From Strix aluco (taxonomy: Eukaryota; Chordata; Aves; Strigiformes; Strigidae): a stretch of DNA of 64,000 bases. The notes under the pieces were generated by a model. The model was not told the DNA's origin. It saw nothing but the letters and a program-made list of their open reading frames with translations, and made no database searches. Shown piece by piece: positions 1 through 25,760 of this stretch. The translations under genes and the position numbers were made by a program. The DNA is taken from assembly GCF_031877795.1 (NCBI RefSeq), contig NC_133939.1, positions 5,561,698 through 5,625,697 of the forward strand, read 5' to 3'. Position 1 is the first letter of the stretch, and the number at the start of each line of letters is the position of its first letter.

Positions 1-189
1 AAAACGCAGCACTAGTCTAATGTCAAGAAACATCAGTGGAAAAGTAATTAATGGTATATCAAAACCCAAGAATCTTTTCGCTATAACCTGACATGAAAAT
101 ACTTTTTTAATTCCTCTACACACACGTAGTGGTCCACATGGGTAAGAACAGCCCTATCTTAGCTGTCGCGGGGTCCTTAAAGACACAGA

Positions 190-860
190 AGGGATTTATT
201 ATCCACGGTTTTCCACGCCCGGGGCGGTGCGGGCGGCGTTGAGCAGCGCTGCGGCCCAAGGCGCGCCTCGGCTCGGCGGCCGCCGCGGGGAAGGGACCGG
301 CTCCTTCCCTCGGAGCCGCCCGCCTCCCACCGCCTCCCACCGGCCCCACCGGCCCCGCGGCCCCCTCGCCGCCCCCGTCCTGCACCTTTGGGGAAGACGA
401 GCTGCGAGGCGTCCTCCTCCACGTCGGCCGCCCGCGGGTCGCTGCCGCCCGCCGCCATCGCCTCAGCCGCCACCGGAAGCGCCGCCGCCGCCTCAGCCCC
501 GCCGCCCGCCAGGGGGAGCCGCCCGGCGCCGGCCGCGGGCGGGCGGGAGGAGCGGGGCGAGGCGGGAAGGCCGGGACAGGTCCCACTGCGCGCGGGTGTC
601 GCGGGAAGGGTGAAAGAGCGCGGTTACCGCTGTGGGGCACCGGGGGGCAGCAGCCGTAACGGGGCGCCTGGCGCCCCTCGAAGGTGGGTTTAAAGCTCGC
701 CTAGAAATCGGCTCCCAGAGGCCGAAGGCGGGGGGTGCCGGGGGGTATTTCCGTGCAGACAGGCCGAGTAATGGGACAGACCAAGACGCTGTGGGCCCAA
801 AGCCTTGCAAGGCGTAAAGCGCGGCCCGAGGGAGCATCTGTGGGGGGGGCGCTGGGGGAA
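190..860 (-). promoter_or_regulatory. CpG-island promoter of POLR2D
   Basis: The stretch is very GC-rich and dense in CpG, in contrast to the AT-rich sequence on both sides. It surrounds the POLR2D first exon, so transcription should start near 470-520 on the minus strand. No TATA box is visible. GC boxes (GGGCGG-like) and one ETS-like site (473-479) are present, typical of a housekeeping promoter. The exact start site cannot be read from sequence. Confidence 0.8.
386..458 (-). CDS. POLR2D: POLR2D coding exon 1 (RNA polymerase II subunit RPB4), partial gene
   Basis: RPB4 pairs with RPB7 (POLR2G) to form the stalk of nuclear RNA polymerase II. The exon encodes 24 residues, starting [19 protein letters not shown] and ending LVFPK, which match the human N-terminus except for conservative changes. 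The ATG is at 458. Upstream in the same frame there is a GTG at 473 but no other ATG. The exon ends AAAG followed by a GT donor (GTGCAG) at 385. The leftover G begins the Glu codon that follows FPK in the human protein. The remaining exons lie beyond the left edge, and 1-385 is intron 1. An ETS-type CCGGAAG lies at 473-479 just upstream of the start. Identification is strong despite the short length. Confidence 0.93.
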
Positions 861-3800
861 ACCGCGCTCGTCCTGTAGACGAGCAAGCCCGGAGGAAGGC
901 TCCTTCTGCTCGGGCATTTAGGAAATAACTGCAGAGCTTAAAATTCTGCTGGTCCCCCTCAGACTGCACAGCAGCACCCGTTTGCCCGGGAGCACCTGGG
1001 AGGGCACCGAGGTAGCAGATGTGCCTTCGCCTGTCCGGCTCCACACCAGAAGTGGATCGGGGAGCTACAGCCTACTCCATTTTCTGCCAGAACATCCTCC
1101 AGGTAGATAGCAAACCTTGACCTTAGGAAAACTCTAACTGCCTGTACCAGAATTTCTATCTAGCTCGCTGTGATTAATATACCTCAGTCTGTGAGGAAGG
1201 AGTATTGATACCATAAATAACACACTTTGAAAGGGAGGTTACTTTTTCAGACCACCCAGAAGTAATCTACAGACCCCTAAAAGTCATAAGCAGGCTGAAA
1301 ACGGTGATAGCTCCCCCAACACCGTGTCATGGGAACGCTGCCAGCAAAATAACTTACGGAGTAGTATTTTCCCTGGAGAGCTCACATGTAAGTGCCTAAC
1401 CAGCCTAAGACTCTTAAAGTAATCATCTTATCAGACCTTACTATGTCATCCTGCACCCTTAAAGAAAGACAAAAATAGACTGTTGGAGGATTTACTATGA
1501 AACCACTCCTCCTGAACTTGCATCTGTGCCTAGGTGAACTGTTTCTTGCATGCGGGGAAAAGGAATGCATTAGGAATAAACTATTAAGAATATGAAAGAG
1601 TCAAATCATAATTTTTAACGTTTGTTATCTGAATAAATGGGCATGGCAGAGAAGCTGATTGAAAACTAATTTGCTAAGTGGTACAAGCAGGAGGATGTTC
1701 AGGAAGATGGAATGAAAATATCTCGGGGAACATCTGGCAAATTAAACAATTTCAATTAGGTTTACAAGAAAACAAGGAAATCCGCGCCAGATTGACGAGA
1801 GAAGCATTTAAAATCACTTGGAATCCTGATGGCTTCTCAAATAACCCATCTACTCAGAACATGATGATTCTCAGAGCACTAGGTAGCTTGCAGAGGTTTA
1901 AGTTATTAATTTCACTTTTGTTTTTCCCCAAGGATCTGTTCTACTTAAGCATACAAAACCAAAAACATTTAAGAGAAAGCCAGATACTTGCAAGAGTTTA
2001 TAGGTACAACTAAAGAGGCTATCATGAAAGATAAAGGTTCATTATCACTGATGTGTTTGGTTAAGGTCTCCAGAGTCAACTAAGAGACAAATAAGAACAT
2101 TCCTGAACTGAACCTGCTTCCTCACCCCCTCTCTCTTTTCTTTTTTTTTTTAAGAATTTTAAAAATGCACTTAAAAAACCCACAGTAAATATTCAGCTAC
2201 TGCAACAAACCGAACATAACAGAGTACCTGACTTTTTCTTTGCTGTTTTTAAAATGCACTTCTTCCTCACTAATAATGACTGTTTCAGCATTTGTCAGTT
2301 CAACTGCAAAATGTGCATTAAAAAGGAAGATGAGCTAGATTTAAATAAAGTGAATTACTATAGCAAGTTTCAGGCATATTTACTGGTCATACCCTAAAAT
2401 GAACTGATTATTAAAAAAAAAAAAAAGACTTGGCCAAATGTAATTTATCGTGAACAGAGCCTCTAGTATTCCATATTCCAGGGCAAAAAGTATTGACCCT
2501 TGCTGGACACATGTTTTTCAGGAGTGGCTTGTTAGACAGACCTACAATGGTAATTTCTGCATTGCCACAGTTTAAAAACAGACCCATTAACAACTAATTG
2601 CACCAACACGCATCTTAAAAAAAGCTTAGCTAAATACCTCTGTGTAATAAAATGTAGGAAGAAGGAATAGCAAGGATGTTCTATTATTAGTATAACCATA
2701 TTTTGTAATATGCTTTCCTTCTAATTCACCAGCAGAAGAAATTTTCTCTCCCTAGCAGCTTTTAAGCTTTCTAGCAGTAATTACGTATTTTGTGTGGTGT
2801 CAAAACCCCCAATTTAAAAAAAAAGGCAAAGTTTTTGATGGATTAAAAGTGATAAGATTAGGATATTGAAACCTTAATCTCTTTTCGTTGTCATCATTTC
2901 TAGCATGTGACAGGAGTCGATCCATGTGGAGATAACATCACCTGCTCAGAACACCACCTGCCCCAAGGCACACATGCTTTTTCATCTGTCTTCTTGAAGT
3001 GTAACTCTTTAGGTTTAGGTTTTCATACCATTTTACCTTTGTTTACTTTTACTCCATTTAAAAGAACATGTCCAAAACTATAATGAAGGAACATGTATGA
3101 GTAATACACAGTTATATTAATAAGTGATAATAAGCCTCTGAATGCAAAACTGGCTCTTACATGATCTGTTAAGTTTTTTAATACATATATAATAACATCT
3201 AAATGTACTATCAACTGGTTGTATAATACATAATTTATGTCAGAAGTCATCTGATAAGTGTGGCCTAGCTGACTATAAAAAGAACATGGTTCAATACTCT
3301 GGATATTGGTCAGTTTGTAAGTTACAAATTTGTTTTAAGGAACATGGTAACAATAGTCTTCTGGGCTTTTTGTGTTTTGGGAGTATCATCAAACATACTC
3401 ACAGGTCATCTTTTCCCAGACTGTAGCAAAAACAGTTTAGGAATTTTTCTATCCTACTGCTCCATGTCCTACAATTCAGTTTGAGAGCAATCCCCATTAT
3501 ATATAGGTCAGTATAAAAATTAATGTATTGAGTCACATCGGAAAGTGTTCTGGTTTTAATGTTTTATCTTCAAGAAGTGGCATTTCTCAATCACAATCAG
3601 GTAGTTTATAATACAAATTTTGCCCAAAAATAAAATTCTTTTTTGTGTTTAGAATAAAAATGCCCGAGTATTCTTCTTTTGAAGCATTTTGTAGAAATTT
3701 CTCCCAACTTCTCTGAGATTTGTTTTTAGAAGGAAGTGAGTGCTAGATGACTAATTCATTTTGTTCCTTATTTCAAATGGAAGTAAAATCAGAAGATAGT

Positions 3801-6800
3801 GTTTTCTGGAGAATTATCCTGGTTTATATTTAGTCTGGATGGAACTATTTCAGTGTGCAGTCGTAGGTACATTCTATCTGGCCTCATCTTTATGGTGAGC
3901 TGCCCAGTGTTACTGCAGTTACAGAAAGCAACACGCATGAAAGAACCTCCGATGAAAGACACCTGACAAAGATTTTTATGTCCCACTGATTCAATATGAA
4001 ACCAAAAAAATCAAGTAAGGAAAAACATATGCCATAAAAATATACAAATAAGTCACTGTATTCTAGCCAACAAAGCAGCTGAGAGAATATACTTGATAAC
4101 TTACCTGGGCACATGGTATCAGTGGATGCTAGTTACATGGTTAACTTCAGAATTTACAATGAGTCACCTGGAAATCACGTTAGCCCCAGAGTCCTCCTCA
4201 ACCTGCTCCTCATATTGCATAGGGGATTTACTTTCTAGCTTTATTAACACCAGAAGCGTATTTTCTGAAAATAGGTTTTTCCTTTGTAGTCGCACTGAAG
4301 TCAATGAGCTTCTCAGGCGTATTTAAAGTCAAAACTACCTTCCCCCTTGGCTTGGTTGGGGTTTTGGGCGGGGGGTGTCTTATGCCTGTTCTTCATTGAT
4401 AGCCAGGGCTGCCCTTCCCAAGAACCACAAACAGGAAATGTGGGATCTTTAACTATACATCCGCCATAAATAAAAAATGAGCAATAACCTGAAAGTGTAT
4501 GGAAAAACACATTTCAGCCAGAGGCATGTACATCAAAACTATTATACAAATCAACTGGTCTTGTCCCAAAGCAAACATTAAAGTATTTAGTATGAATCTA
4601 GAAAGATGCATGTTTCTTTTTCGTGAAATAAAATTTTTGGATCACCTGAAGACTACAACCTGTGAAGTACAGATAATCTGTTTTCATCAGTTCATTTTAA
4701 AAGACAAAAAAACGCAGAACAGTTTTGGTAGTTTAAGCCAGATTTACAAATACAGGATTTTCAGTACAATATAGAATTCTGTATGTATGTGCTTTATGTA
4801 TTTCACCATCATGACAACTAATAGAGAGTTATTGTCAAGCAAACATTATTTCAGGATACAATGATCCTTTGCTATGTCATTATTAATGAAATATACTTAA
4901 TCTTTGTTTTTAACTTTCCTACTATTTTTCCTTCCTTTCTTCTAATAAGCCTGTCTTGACTATTTCTGTGCTTCCAGACAGCTGTCATCCCATTCTGGCA
5001 ATCTCCCTGGTTCTGAACGTTTAATGTAATTTAGAGGTTTGATATTCATACGTGTAGTATATTGTTCATCTTTCTAGATGAGAAAGATTTCATCTTATCC
5101 CCCATAAAGGCTGTGAGAAACCATATAAAGAGGACAGTACAAATAATCTTTATCCATTATGGTTTATTCTCTACAATACTTCATTAGAGGATAGAGTTCA
5201 ATTATTTACACTCAGAAGTTATTATATAGGTAGGAGGCAACCAAGTGTAATACAAAGAATTGGTCTGACATCTCTGCACTGAAGGTCAAAAGAGGTCTCC
5301 TGCTTTAAGGAAATAAATTAACCAAAAAAACCCAACAAAACAACATGTAGTTTCCAGAATACAAACAGAAAACAGCACTAATAGTCAGTGAAGATTGCAG
5401 ATGTTTGTTAATGTACTATGAAAACAAATTATTCTGTGCAAAGGTTAAAATGAACTCAGATTTTCTTACAGATTTTTTTTTTTTGTTCTGATAAATTGTA
5501 GATATGTGATATTTTGACCATAAAACATTCCCAAACTGAAATGGCCTCAGTTGAGATTGACTGTTGAACATTATGAAAAAAAAGAAGAAAAATTAAGAAC
5601 CTCACAGTGGAAACATTCCAACACTGACAGACTCCAGTGATCAAAGACATTCTCCTGTAGTTACTGTAAAACAAAGACAATTCATAATTGCAGTGAGATT
5701 ATTTCTCAGTTGTGGTTGTCATGAGAATAAGCCCTTCTAGACCAAAAGGCACTTGCTTCTAAGGATGAGTTAAAATCCAGATCAAAGCAGGTAACACAGT
5801 TGCTTTGAGAAGGAGTAGTTCCAACCTGCTGTCCCAGCCAAGTAACCATGGAGAAATTCTTACATCAATTGGTCACTGATTTTGGTTGCCTCCATCTTGA
5901 GACAACTCCAAGTACGTTTTGTTTCTAGTTCACTTCTTTCATCCTTATGCATAGCTGCCATGTAATGATCTAGAAATGGGATTATTTCCTGAGACCACCT
6001 GTCCTTGTCATACATTTTTCTGAGCTAACTTAACTACTGACACACTTTTCAACTGATTTTGTAGCTGGACCCTTATGGGAGTAAAGCTGAGAGGGCCTGT
6101 TTCTTAGGCAGCAGACCAGTGTTTCTGATTTGCTAGCTTCTCTTCTCACTGCAACAAGACAAGAACACAGTACATATTTAGAGGCATTTTTGTTTGTTTT
6201 GTTTTTGTTTTTTTTTTTTAAACAGACTGAGTGGGGAAATGGAAGTGGGAGAGGATAAGGCTTCCCCAGTCCCAAACCATCAAGCCCACTTCAGGCTTAA
6301 ACCAACCAAGTCACTCAATCCTAAAATTCTGTTCTTTAAAAATGACAGCTAACCCTCCCCACCCCACCCCTTAGTCATCCCCTATTCAAATAAAATGAAA
6401 TCAGGAAAACACTATACACTGTTGAAGACACAGAACAGGGCAAACATTTGAAAAAAGAAACAATATTGTTGAAAAGCCTGGCACTATATGCCTGCATGAC
6501 CAGTCTCACTGAGCGTGCTCAGGGGTGAAGTTTTAGCACCATTTTTTTTGCTTTTTTTAAACCTTTTAGAAATTAAATTCTAACATAGAACACTTGAACA
6601 GTAATGAGTGTAGCCCTATGTATCATACTGTTTGACAGCTGAAAGGTGAATGGTATGTCCAGAGCTGACCCCACCCTCCCCCATCACTACACGGCACCTG
6701 GGAGAGTAATTACAAACCACTCGAGTTTGTAACAAGACTGATTTATTCTCAGCAGCAGGAAATCATGAAACAATCCCTTAAACTTCAATTGCTTTTCAAC

Positions 6801-7900
6801 AACATCACAAGGGAAAAGTGGCAATTTGTAAGAATGACCCAGTACAGGAGGAAAGCTGGGTCGATATTGCACCGTTATCCAGAATAGGACCCCCTCCTTT
6901 CCCTCACGTCTCTCTCCTCCAGCAGGAGAACGTTACACCAACATGAAGCAAAACTGCACAATTCTATTTGCTTCTCTAGGACCAGAAGGAGCAGCAGCAT
7001 GCAGTTCTGAGCTTTCTACCAGCCCTATTCCCTGCCATGCCAGGAGAGAATTTCAGGCTTGAAACACCAGCCAATTTTAAAAGCCATCATTACCACACAC
7101 AAGCAAGCTTTAAAGATGGATGCAACCAAATAGCCATTACTCTGCTATGCACTTGTATCTTCTTTCCTGATCATTGCTGACCCTCCAGAAACTTGGAAAA
7201 CAAAACAACCTCAAATTATGTTTTGAAGTCCAGTGATCTCATTGAGAGAGTGTCATAATTTAGAGTTTATGACATCCCTCAACGATGCTGCAGAATAACA
7301 ACTGAGTAACTTATCTTCCTCTTAGAGAGTATTTCTTGTAATCATCAATGATGGAAGAAGAAATACAGAATGCACATTGAGTTCCACACACTTTGGGTAA
7401 TACAGGTTTCCCCTCTCATTGCCTTGATGTGGTAATGACTAAACTGTATAAGATAACTTACCAGTGAAACTACAGAGCTCTATTCCATAGGCCTGCTATA
7501 AACTGGAATACTCACAGTTCTAAAGATCGATAGTCACACCAGAGACAGTGGCTGTCCTATCAAAAGGAAGGTCCCCGAGACGGTTAGCTTAAGTTAAACA
7601 AATTTCAGTCACTATCTCGCTTGTATGACTACAGTCAATGAATGACCTGCCAATCCCTCCCCATCCCTAATCCAATCAGGCTCCGTTACAAACATTTGGG
7701 CACAAACCTTGGTCGTAACAGAGAAGACTGTCCAGGGACACTCAAGTACATCGTCCTTCGCGCACACAGCAGGTGCCGTGTCGCTCTCTTACAGGCATAA
7801 CAGCATTCTATTTCATAGCAGGCTACATTACAAAGCACTGTCTAAAAACCCAGAAAACTGTAAACCAAGAAGATTTCTAGAGAATCCAACCTATAGTGGG
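860..7900. other. Non-coding stretch between POLR2D promoter and AMMECR1L coding end
   Basis: I see no convincing coding exon on either strand in these 7 kb. The sequence is AT-rich with A or T runs (for example 2414-2425 and 5471-5481). The AMMECR1L 3' UTR must begin at 8554 and may extend well into this stretch. Minus-strand AATAAA hexamers occur at 7926-7931, 6742-6747, 5163-5168 and 4240-4245, and I cannot tell which is used. Short reading frames here have no recognisable product. Confidence 0.6.
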
Positions 7901-7925
7901 ATCTGATAATTAAAGCCTTCTAGGG

Positions 7926-8554
7926 TTTATTTAAATAACGGATTCATCTGCAATACCAGCCAAAGGTTTTTCACATCTTTAAGTGTTTTCTGTTCGTGAG
8001 GATGGGGTGCTATCCAGATGTTCAACCCTCCCCACTATCATAATGTCCGCCTGTGATGTGTGGGGACTGCAATCAGCTCTCGGTACACAACAGATACCAG
8101 AGGTTAAAAAAAATTAAAAAGAACCTAAAAAATGTTTTGTTGGACTCCGTTGCCCAGGCTGCCAGGGGAATGCTCCTACTTGATCTGGGGGGCTTCCATA
8201 ACGAACAACTCAAGTTTCCGGAGCGTCGGTAACACACAAGAACGGATCAGTCCGAAGTGGCACTTTCACTCCTAGAGGTCTTCTGCACCTCACGACAGTT
8301 CGCAGGCATGGAGCCCCGATCCAACTGGACCCCCGCTCGGAGGGAAGGCTGAGATAAGGCTTGGGCCCCTGAAGTTCTGTCATGCTCCCATCCTCCCCCC
8401 AGGTCAGCTGGAAGGCAGACTTGGCAACGGAAGCTAGCATCATAAAATGGTGCAGTAATAGAAGTAACTGGACCAGGAAGAAGAGGCATCTGCCCCAATG
8501 ATGTCGTAGCCGTTGGCAGCAACTGGGGAGTGGGACTGGTCATGCAGCCGTGTG
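7926..8554 (-). other. AMMECR1L: AMMECR1L 3' UTR (proximal part) with candidate poly(A) signal
   Basis: This follows the AMMECR1L stop codon at 8555-8557. The first AATAAA on the minus strand after the stop is at 7926-7931, which would give a 3' UTR of about 0.65 kb. A further AATAAA at 6742-6747 would make it about 1.8 kb. Mammalian orthologues have long 3' UTRs, so distal sites are possible. Confidence 0.4.
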
Positions 8555-21299
<12,745 letters not shown>

Positions 21300-21300
<1 letters not shown>

Positions 21301-23100
21301 ACGTGGCGGGGGGCAGAAAAGAGGTCTTCTCCATTTATCCTCCTCTGCAGCAGGCAGAAGGGGCCTAACAAAGGCGGCTGCACCGGTCGGCTCCGGCGAA
21401 GGGCACCGCTTCCCCGCCGCGGGAGGCCTCCGCCGGCCCCCCGCCCCCCGGCTCACCCGGCCCAGGGCAGCAACTTCTGCAGCGAACAACGCGCTTTGGC
21501 CGCGAACGCAGCCCCGGCGAGGCGCCGCCTCTGCCCGGGGCCCCAGCCCGCTACTTCGTGCCGGGACCCGGAGCCCCGGCGCAGCGCCCCGAGCTCTGCC
21601 CTGCGGCCGGGGGGTGCCACCCGCGCTCCCCCCGCGCTGCCGGCGCGGCCCGCCCGCCCCGCGGCACAGCGGGAAGAGCCGCCCCCCCTCCCCTGGCGCC
21701 GAGGCAGCCCCGCGCCCCCCCCCCCCCCCCGCGGAGCGCCGGGGCCGGCCGGGCCCCGCCGCGGCACAGCGGGACGAGCCCCGCGCGCCCGGACACAAAC
21801 TTTCCGGCGGCGTTCCGGGGGTCCCCGCCAGCCCCGCCGGGGGCCGCGGCCCAGGAGACCCCACAGCCCCCGCCGCGCCCCGGCCCGGCTTTCCCGGGGG
21901 GCGCAGCCGCCCCCCCGCCCACCTCCCCCGCCGGGGCAGAACCGCCGCCGCCAGGGGGCGCCAGGGAGCGGGAGCCCCCCCCCGCTCCGTTGACCCCTTC
22001 CCTGTCGCCGGGGCGGGCGGGACGCCGGTGCCTTCCCCCCCCCCCGCCCCCCCCTCAGGCTCGCCCACCTCCTGCACCCGTCCCGGGCCGGACGCGGCTT
22101 CTCCTCCGCCTCAGCCCAGCCGCCGCCGCTGCTGCCCCGCCGCCGCCGCCTCCTCCTTCTCCCGCCTCATGGAGCCATGGGCCTGGGCGAGGCTCCCCAG
22201 AGAAGCGGGCCCGGCGGGCGGGGGGAGGGCGGCAGGGCCCGCCGCGGCCGGGCCGGGCTTCCCGGGGCCGCCGGGCAGCGAGGGGAGCTGGAGGACTGGA
22301 GCGAGGCCGAGGGAAGGTCCTCCGCTATCCCGGCAGCCTCCTCCCTGCTCGTGAGGTAATGAGGGAAAAATGTACATAGTCCGCCAGCCTCCCGTCGGCC
22401 CCGCGGTGCCAGCGCGACCATAGAGAAGGGAGGACACTCTTCCCCCCTCGGAACCATAGATACCGGGGACTTCCGCTCCCGCTCGGAGGAGGTGCGGGGC
22501 CGGGGTCCCCTCCCCGTCACGTGACGGCCCGCACGTGCGAGGACAAACAGTCTGGGGGCGGGCGGGGCCACTGGCGCGCGGGGCTCCCCCGCCCCCGGCT
22601 GTGCGCGGGCCCGGGGCGGGGCGGGCGGGGCGGGGCCGCCCTCACGTGGAGGGGGCACCGCTCTCCCATTGGCCAGCAGGCGCTGTGACGGGTTGTCCAG
22701 CGGAGGGAACAGCCAATCCGCGGCTGGGGGCGGGAAGCCCTCACCGCTGGCCTGTCCCCACCCCCGCCCCGACCTCTCCGCATCCTCCGCCCGGTTCCCA
22801 GGGCCTTGGTCCGTCCCGCCGCGCGGGGGCGCAGCGCCTGGCAGCGCTCCCGCCTCTGGGGCCGGGCAGCGGCGAGGCGGGGGGGTGTTGGTCCGTCCCG
22901 GCCCCCCCTCACGGCCGGGGAGAGCCGCGGGGACCCCCGGCCTGGCCCAGCCCGGGCAGGAGCGTCCCGGTGAGGAGGCGGGCAGCGCCGAGGCCTGTTC
23001 CGCCCAGTGTAAGTAGAGACACGGCCCCTCCCAGGGGTTCCTGCCTCCAGCCGGGCAGGGCGGGGCGGCAACAAGGGCAAACCGAAAATAATTTTCAGTT
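21300..23100 (-). promoter_or_regulatory. AMMECR1L: CpG-island promoter of AMMECR1L, E-box rich
   Basis: About 1.8 kb is extremely GC-rich, with long C runs (21711-21731 and 22030-22051). It lies upstream of AMMECR1L and downstream of the SAP130 3' end, so it should serve AMMECR1L. Its distal part holds a palindromic GTCACGTGAC (22516-22525), further CACGTG cores at 22532-22537 and 22643-22648, and CCAAT boxes at 22668-22673 (reverse) and 22713-22717. Candidate donors of a non-coding first exon on the minus strand include GTGAGC at 21451-21456. Several long open frames here are artefacts of GC content. Confidence 0.75.
22516..22525. promoter_or_regulatory. CLEAR-type palindromic E-box
   Basis: GTCACGTGAC is a perfect 10-bp palindrome and the exact core of the CLEAR element bound by TFEB/TFE3/MITF; USF and MAX proteins also bind such sites. 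It lies in the AMMECR1L promoter island. Binding is an inference. Confidence 0.5.
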
Positions 23101-25500
23101 TAGGCAGGCGGCTTCTGGCGCGGTGGCTTTTGCTTGCAAAGCCACTGGTAAAAATAGCCGTGCCCGCCGAGCGGGTGTTATTTACAGGGAGATGTATAAC
23201 ACCTTTCTAGCAGTGTCACAACTGCACCAGAGAAAAACCTACTTTTCAAATTTTTCTGCTTCTCATCCCCAGTGAGGAACCCAAATCCTTCCCTCTGCCC
23301 GTTCTCCACAACCCTGTCAGAAACAGCCCAGAGAAACTGTTACTTCATCAGGGGCTTTAGGACGTGCCGTAAAAAGAGAGGCTCAAAGGAAAGGCTCCTC
23401 GCACAGCCCCTTGTTTCGAGTAGTTCGGTCTCTGGGCTGAGGATTACTGTCAAAGTCAAGGCGAGGGGGCAGCGCACAGCAATTTAAGTGACAATTTGCT
23501 GAGAACACAGGCAAACCACAAAGCTGAAGAACAGAAGCACACGACGCATTCTGCCTCGAGACAAATAAACTGCCATAGGTCTTTGTGATGGTAAAATGGA
23601 ATTTCTGTGTACCATTGCTGACCTAGGCATAAAGAATAAATAAGAGGCAAGAAAACAGCAGTTGGAGAAATCCAGTCAAATGTCAGTGGATGTTACTTTT
23701 TCCTACAGAATCTAGATGGTTTCTGCAGCACTAGGACAACACTGAAATTATAACCATCCCAAGGTTATGGAATAGCATGATCCTTTCAGTCTAGATGATA
23801 GCCCTGAATACCAGCCTGTGAAAATGAAGGTTACTACAGGAGTCTTTCCAAAGAATCGGGGAGAATAGCCTAGAAAAAGGGATTAAGAACAAGTTTTAAC
23901 TTCTGCACTCCTTGAAAGAATCCTTCCCTCCCTTCCCCCCCCACAAATACCTCATCCTTTGCTGGTAATGCCTTGGATTTTATCCAGAAGCTCTTTGTCA
24001 ACAATGCTAAACAGCATCCTGAAGCACCAGAAATACAAGTTGATAAGCAGTAGTTTATTTGATTCCCACCTTCTCATGTCCTGCATTTTAATTTGTGCTG
24101 TGCCCGAGTCTCTTCCATTTCAGCATAGACGTGTACGCACCCGCTCCTTGCAGGCTTCTAAAACTACAGGGATGTTTTGATGTTTTCTTTCTTCCAGCCA
24201 AGGAAATTAGCAAACAATTATCATAACTTTCCTATTACCAAAGTTATGGTATCATTATACTAGAATTGTGTCTTGCAATGGAAGTGTTTTTATTTTAAAA
24301 AGTAAAATCAAGCTAATATGAAAATGAGACTGCTATCCAGATAAATCTGAAACAGATTGGTTTTGCATGTGTTAAAAACTGTGTGAATTGTACTTACTTC
24401 CCTAGTTAAAAAAAAAATCAGAAATAAGGAATTAAATGCCATTTTTTCTAATCGAACTTCTGATAAAGTCAAGATAACAGCCCTATAACTGGATGAGGGT
24501 AAAAAAAAGTATTCTTAAGACTGAATTAGTGAAACTGAAGCCTCCTGATGAGGAGACTAAAAATTAACTGATTTGACAAGCTTTCTAAAACATTAAGGCT
24601 ACATGCACAAGTGCATGGGGGACAATCCCTATTGCATCTTTAGGAGCTGAAACGTGAATGAAGTTATCCTCCCTCTGCAGCACAAGAGGCTGACTACTTT
24701 CCAGCATTCTGTTTCTTCTCCCCAAAATGCTTCTTTCAAGGCTTTAACTTGTTTTTCAGTTTACAGGTTGAATAGTTCCACTAGCATAAAGGTATACAAA
24801 CTGCTCACATACAAAAACCTCCAAGTCCTTTATTAATGTTTTCAGGATGTATGTGGTACATACAATTAACATTACACCAGCTACAGGAAGCCCTCTGTTG
24901 CAAGAGGTACTTCAAAACAAGTATCCCAGAGCACCAACATAGACACACACACACACAGACACTACAAAACCACTTTGAAATGATTTCCCCCCCACTTTTT
25001 TTCCTTTTTTTTTTTTTTTTTTTTCAACTTGACAGCTAGGACTTCTGAGCCATTGGAGATTCTGGATGTGGCAGATCTCCTAGTGCAGTGGAACTGGTTT
25101 AAGAAGGCTACTTCAGACACTGGAAGGTCAGAAGAACAAGAACTGAATGGGGTAACTGAAAGCGGTGTCATTTTCAACGCTTTGAAGCACGGCTGCTGTC
25201 TGGGTCGATAGCTGTACGTCAGCCTCCCGGGGGCCCCCGCAGAACCTCCTGTGTTACGGGTGCACACACACCGTGTGTACACTTACCCCTAAGCTGCGGA
25301 ACAGAAAAGCACTGTCCACCACACACTGCATCACTAGATCCAATTAGTAGGCACTGACACATCAGGAGGGTTAAACAAATGGGACTGAAAAGACTTTAAA
25401 AAGGGATGAGCCTGAGAGAAATCTTTGTTCGTTATGACACATCAGTGACAATCCCTTCAGGTCACCAGGCTTCACATGTCCATCTGTTCCCTAAACTCAT
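23100..25500. other. Intergenic stretch between AMMECR1L promoter and SAP130 3' end
   Basis: There is no convincing exon. A donor-like CAGTGTAAGT on the plus strand at about 23006-23015, at the island edge, could belong to a divergent non-coding transcript. Simple repeats lie at 24945-24960 (CA) and 24986-25024 (C then T runs). A minus-strand AATAAA at 24829-24834 could be a distal SAP130 poly(A) signal. Confidence 0.55.
24945..25024. repeat. Simple repeats: short (CA)n and long T run
   Basis: About seven CA units are followed, some 30 bases later, by a C run and a pyrimidine stretch with an uninterrupted T run of about 20. In the SAP130 sense this is an A run downstream of the stop codon, possibly within a long 3' UTR. 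Confidence 0.75.
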
Positions 25501-25504
25501 CCTT

Positions 25505-25510
25505 TTTATT
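25505..25510 (-). terminator. SAP130: Candidate proximal SAP130 poly(A) signal
   Basis: AATAAA on the minus strand, about 92 nt after the stop codon, is followed within 30-45 nt by a GT-rich stretch (GGACATGTG, CTGGTGACC). It would make a very short 3' UTR; the next AATAAA is at 24829-24834. Confidence 0.4.
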
Positions 25511-25601
25511 CAGATGCTCTGCTTAAAAATAAACCCAAACTACAAAAAGGTTCAGCTCCATTCTGTACACGTTCTCCATTTCCAGAGTCATTATTCTGGC
25601 T

Positions 25602-25760
25602 TTAGACCTTTTCCTTTCGCTTTAATTTGGACACTTTCTTGACAGTTCCATTCTTGTTTAGAAGCTTCAAAACACGATCCTTGTGATCCAAGACCTTTAG
25701 CATGGAGTCTCGAGCCTCATTGATCTGATCCATCACAAGTTTACACCTCTGCATATTCCC
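25602..25760 (-). CDS. SAP130: SAP130 coding exon 20 with stop, residues 1008-1059
   Basis: It encodes [19 protein letters not shown], then [15 protein letters not shown] and the basic end [13 protein letters not shown] before TAA (25602-25604). The acceptor is CATTTCAG. Confidence 0.96.
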   Translation of the reverse strand, partial: GNMQRCKLVMDQINEARDSMLKVLDHKDRVLKLLNKNGTVKKVSKLKRKEKV

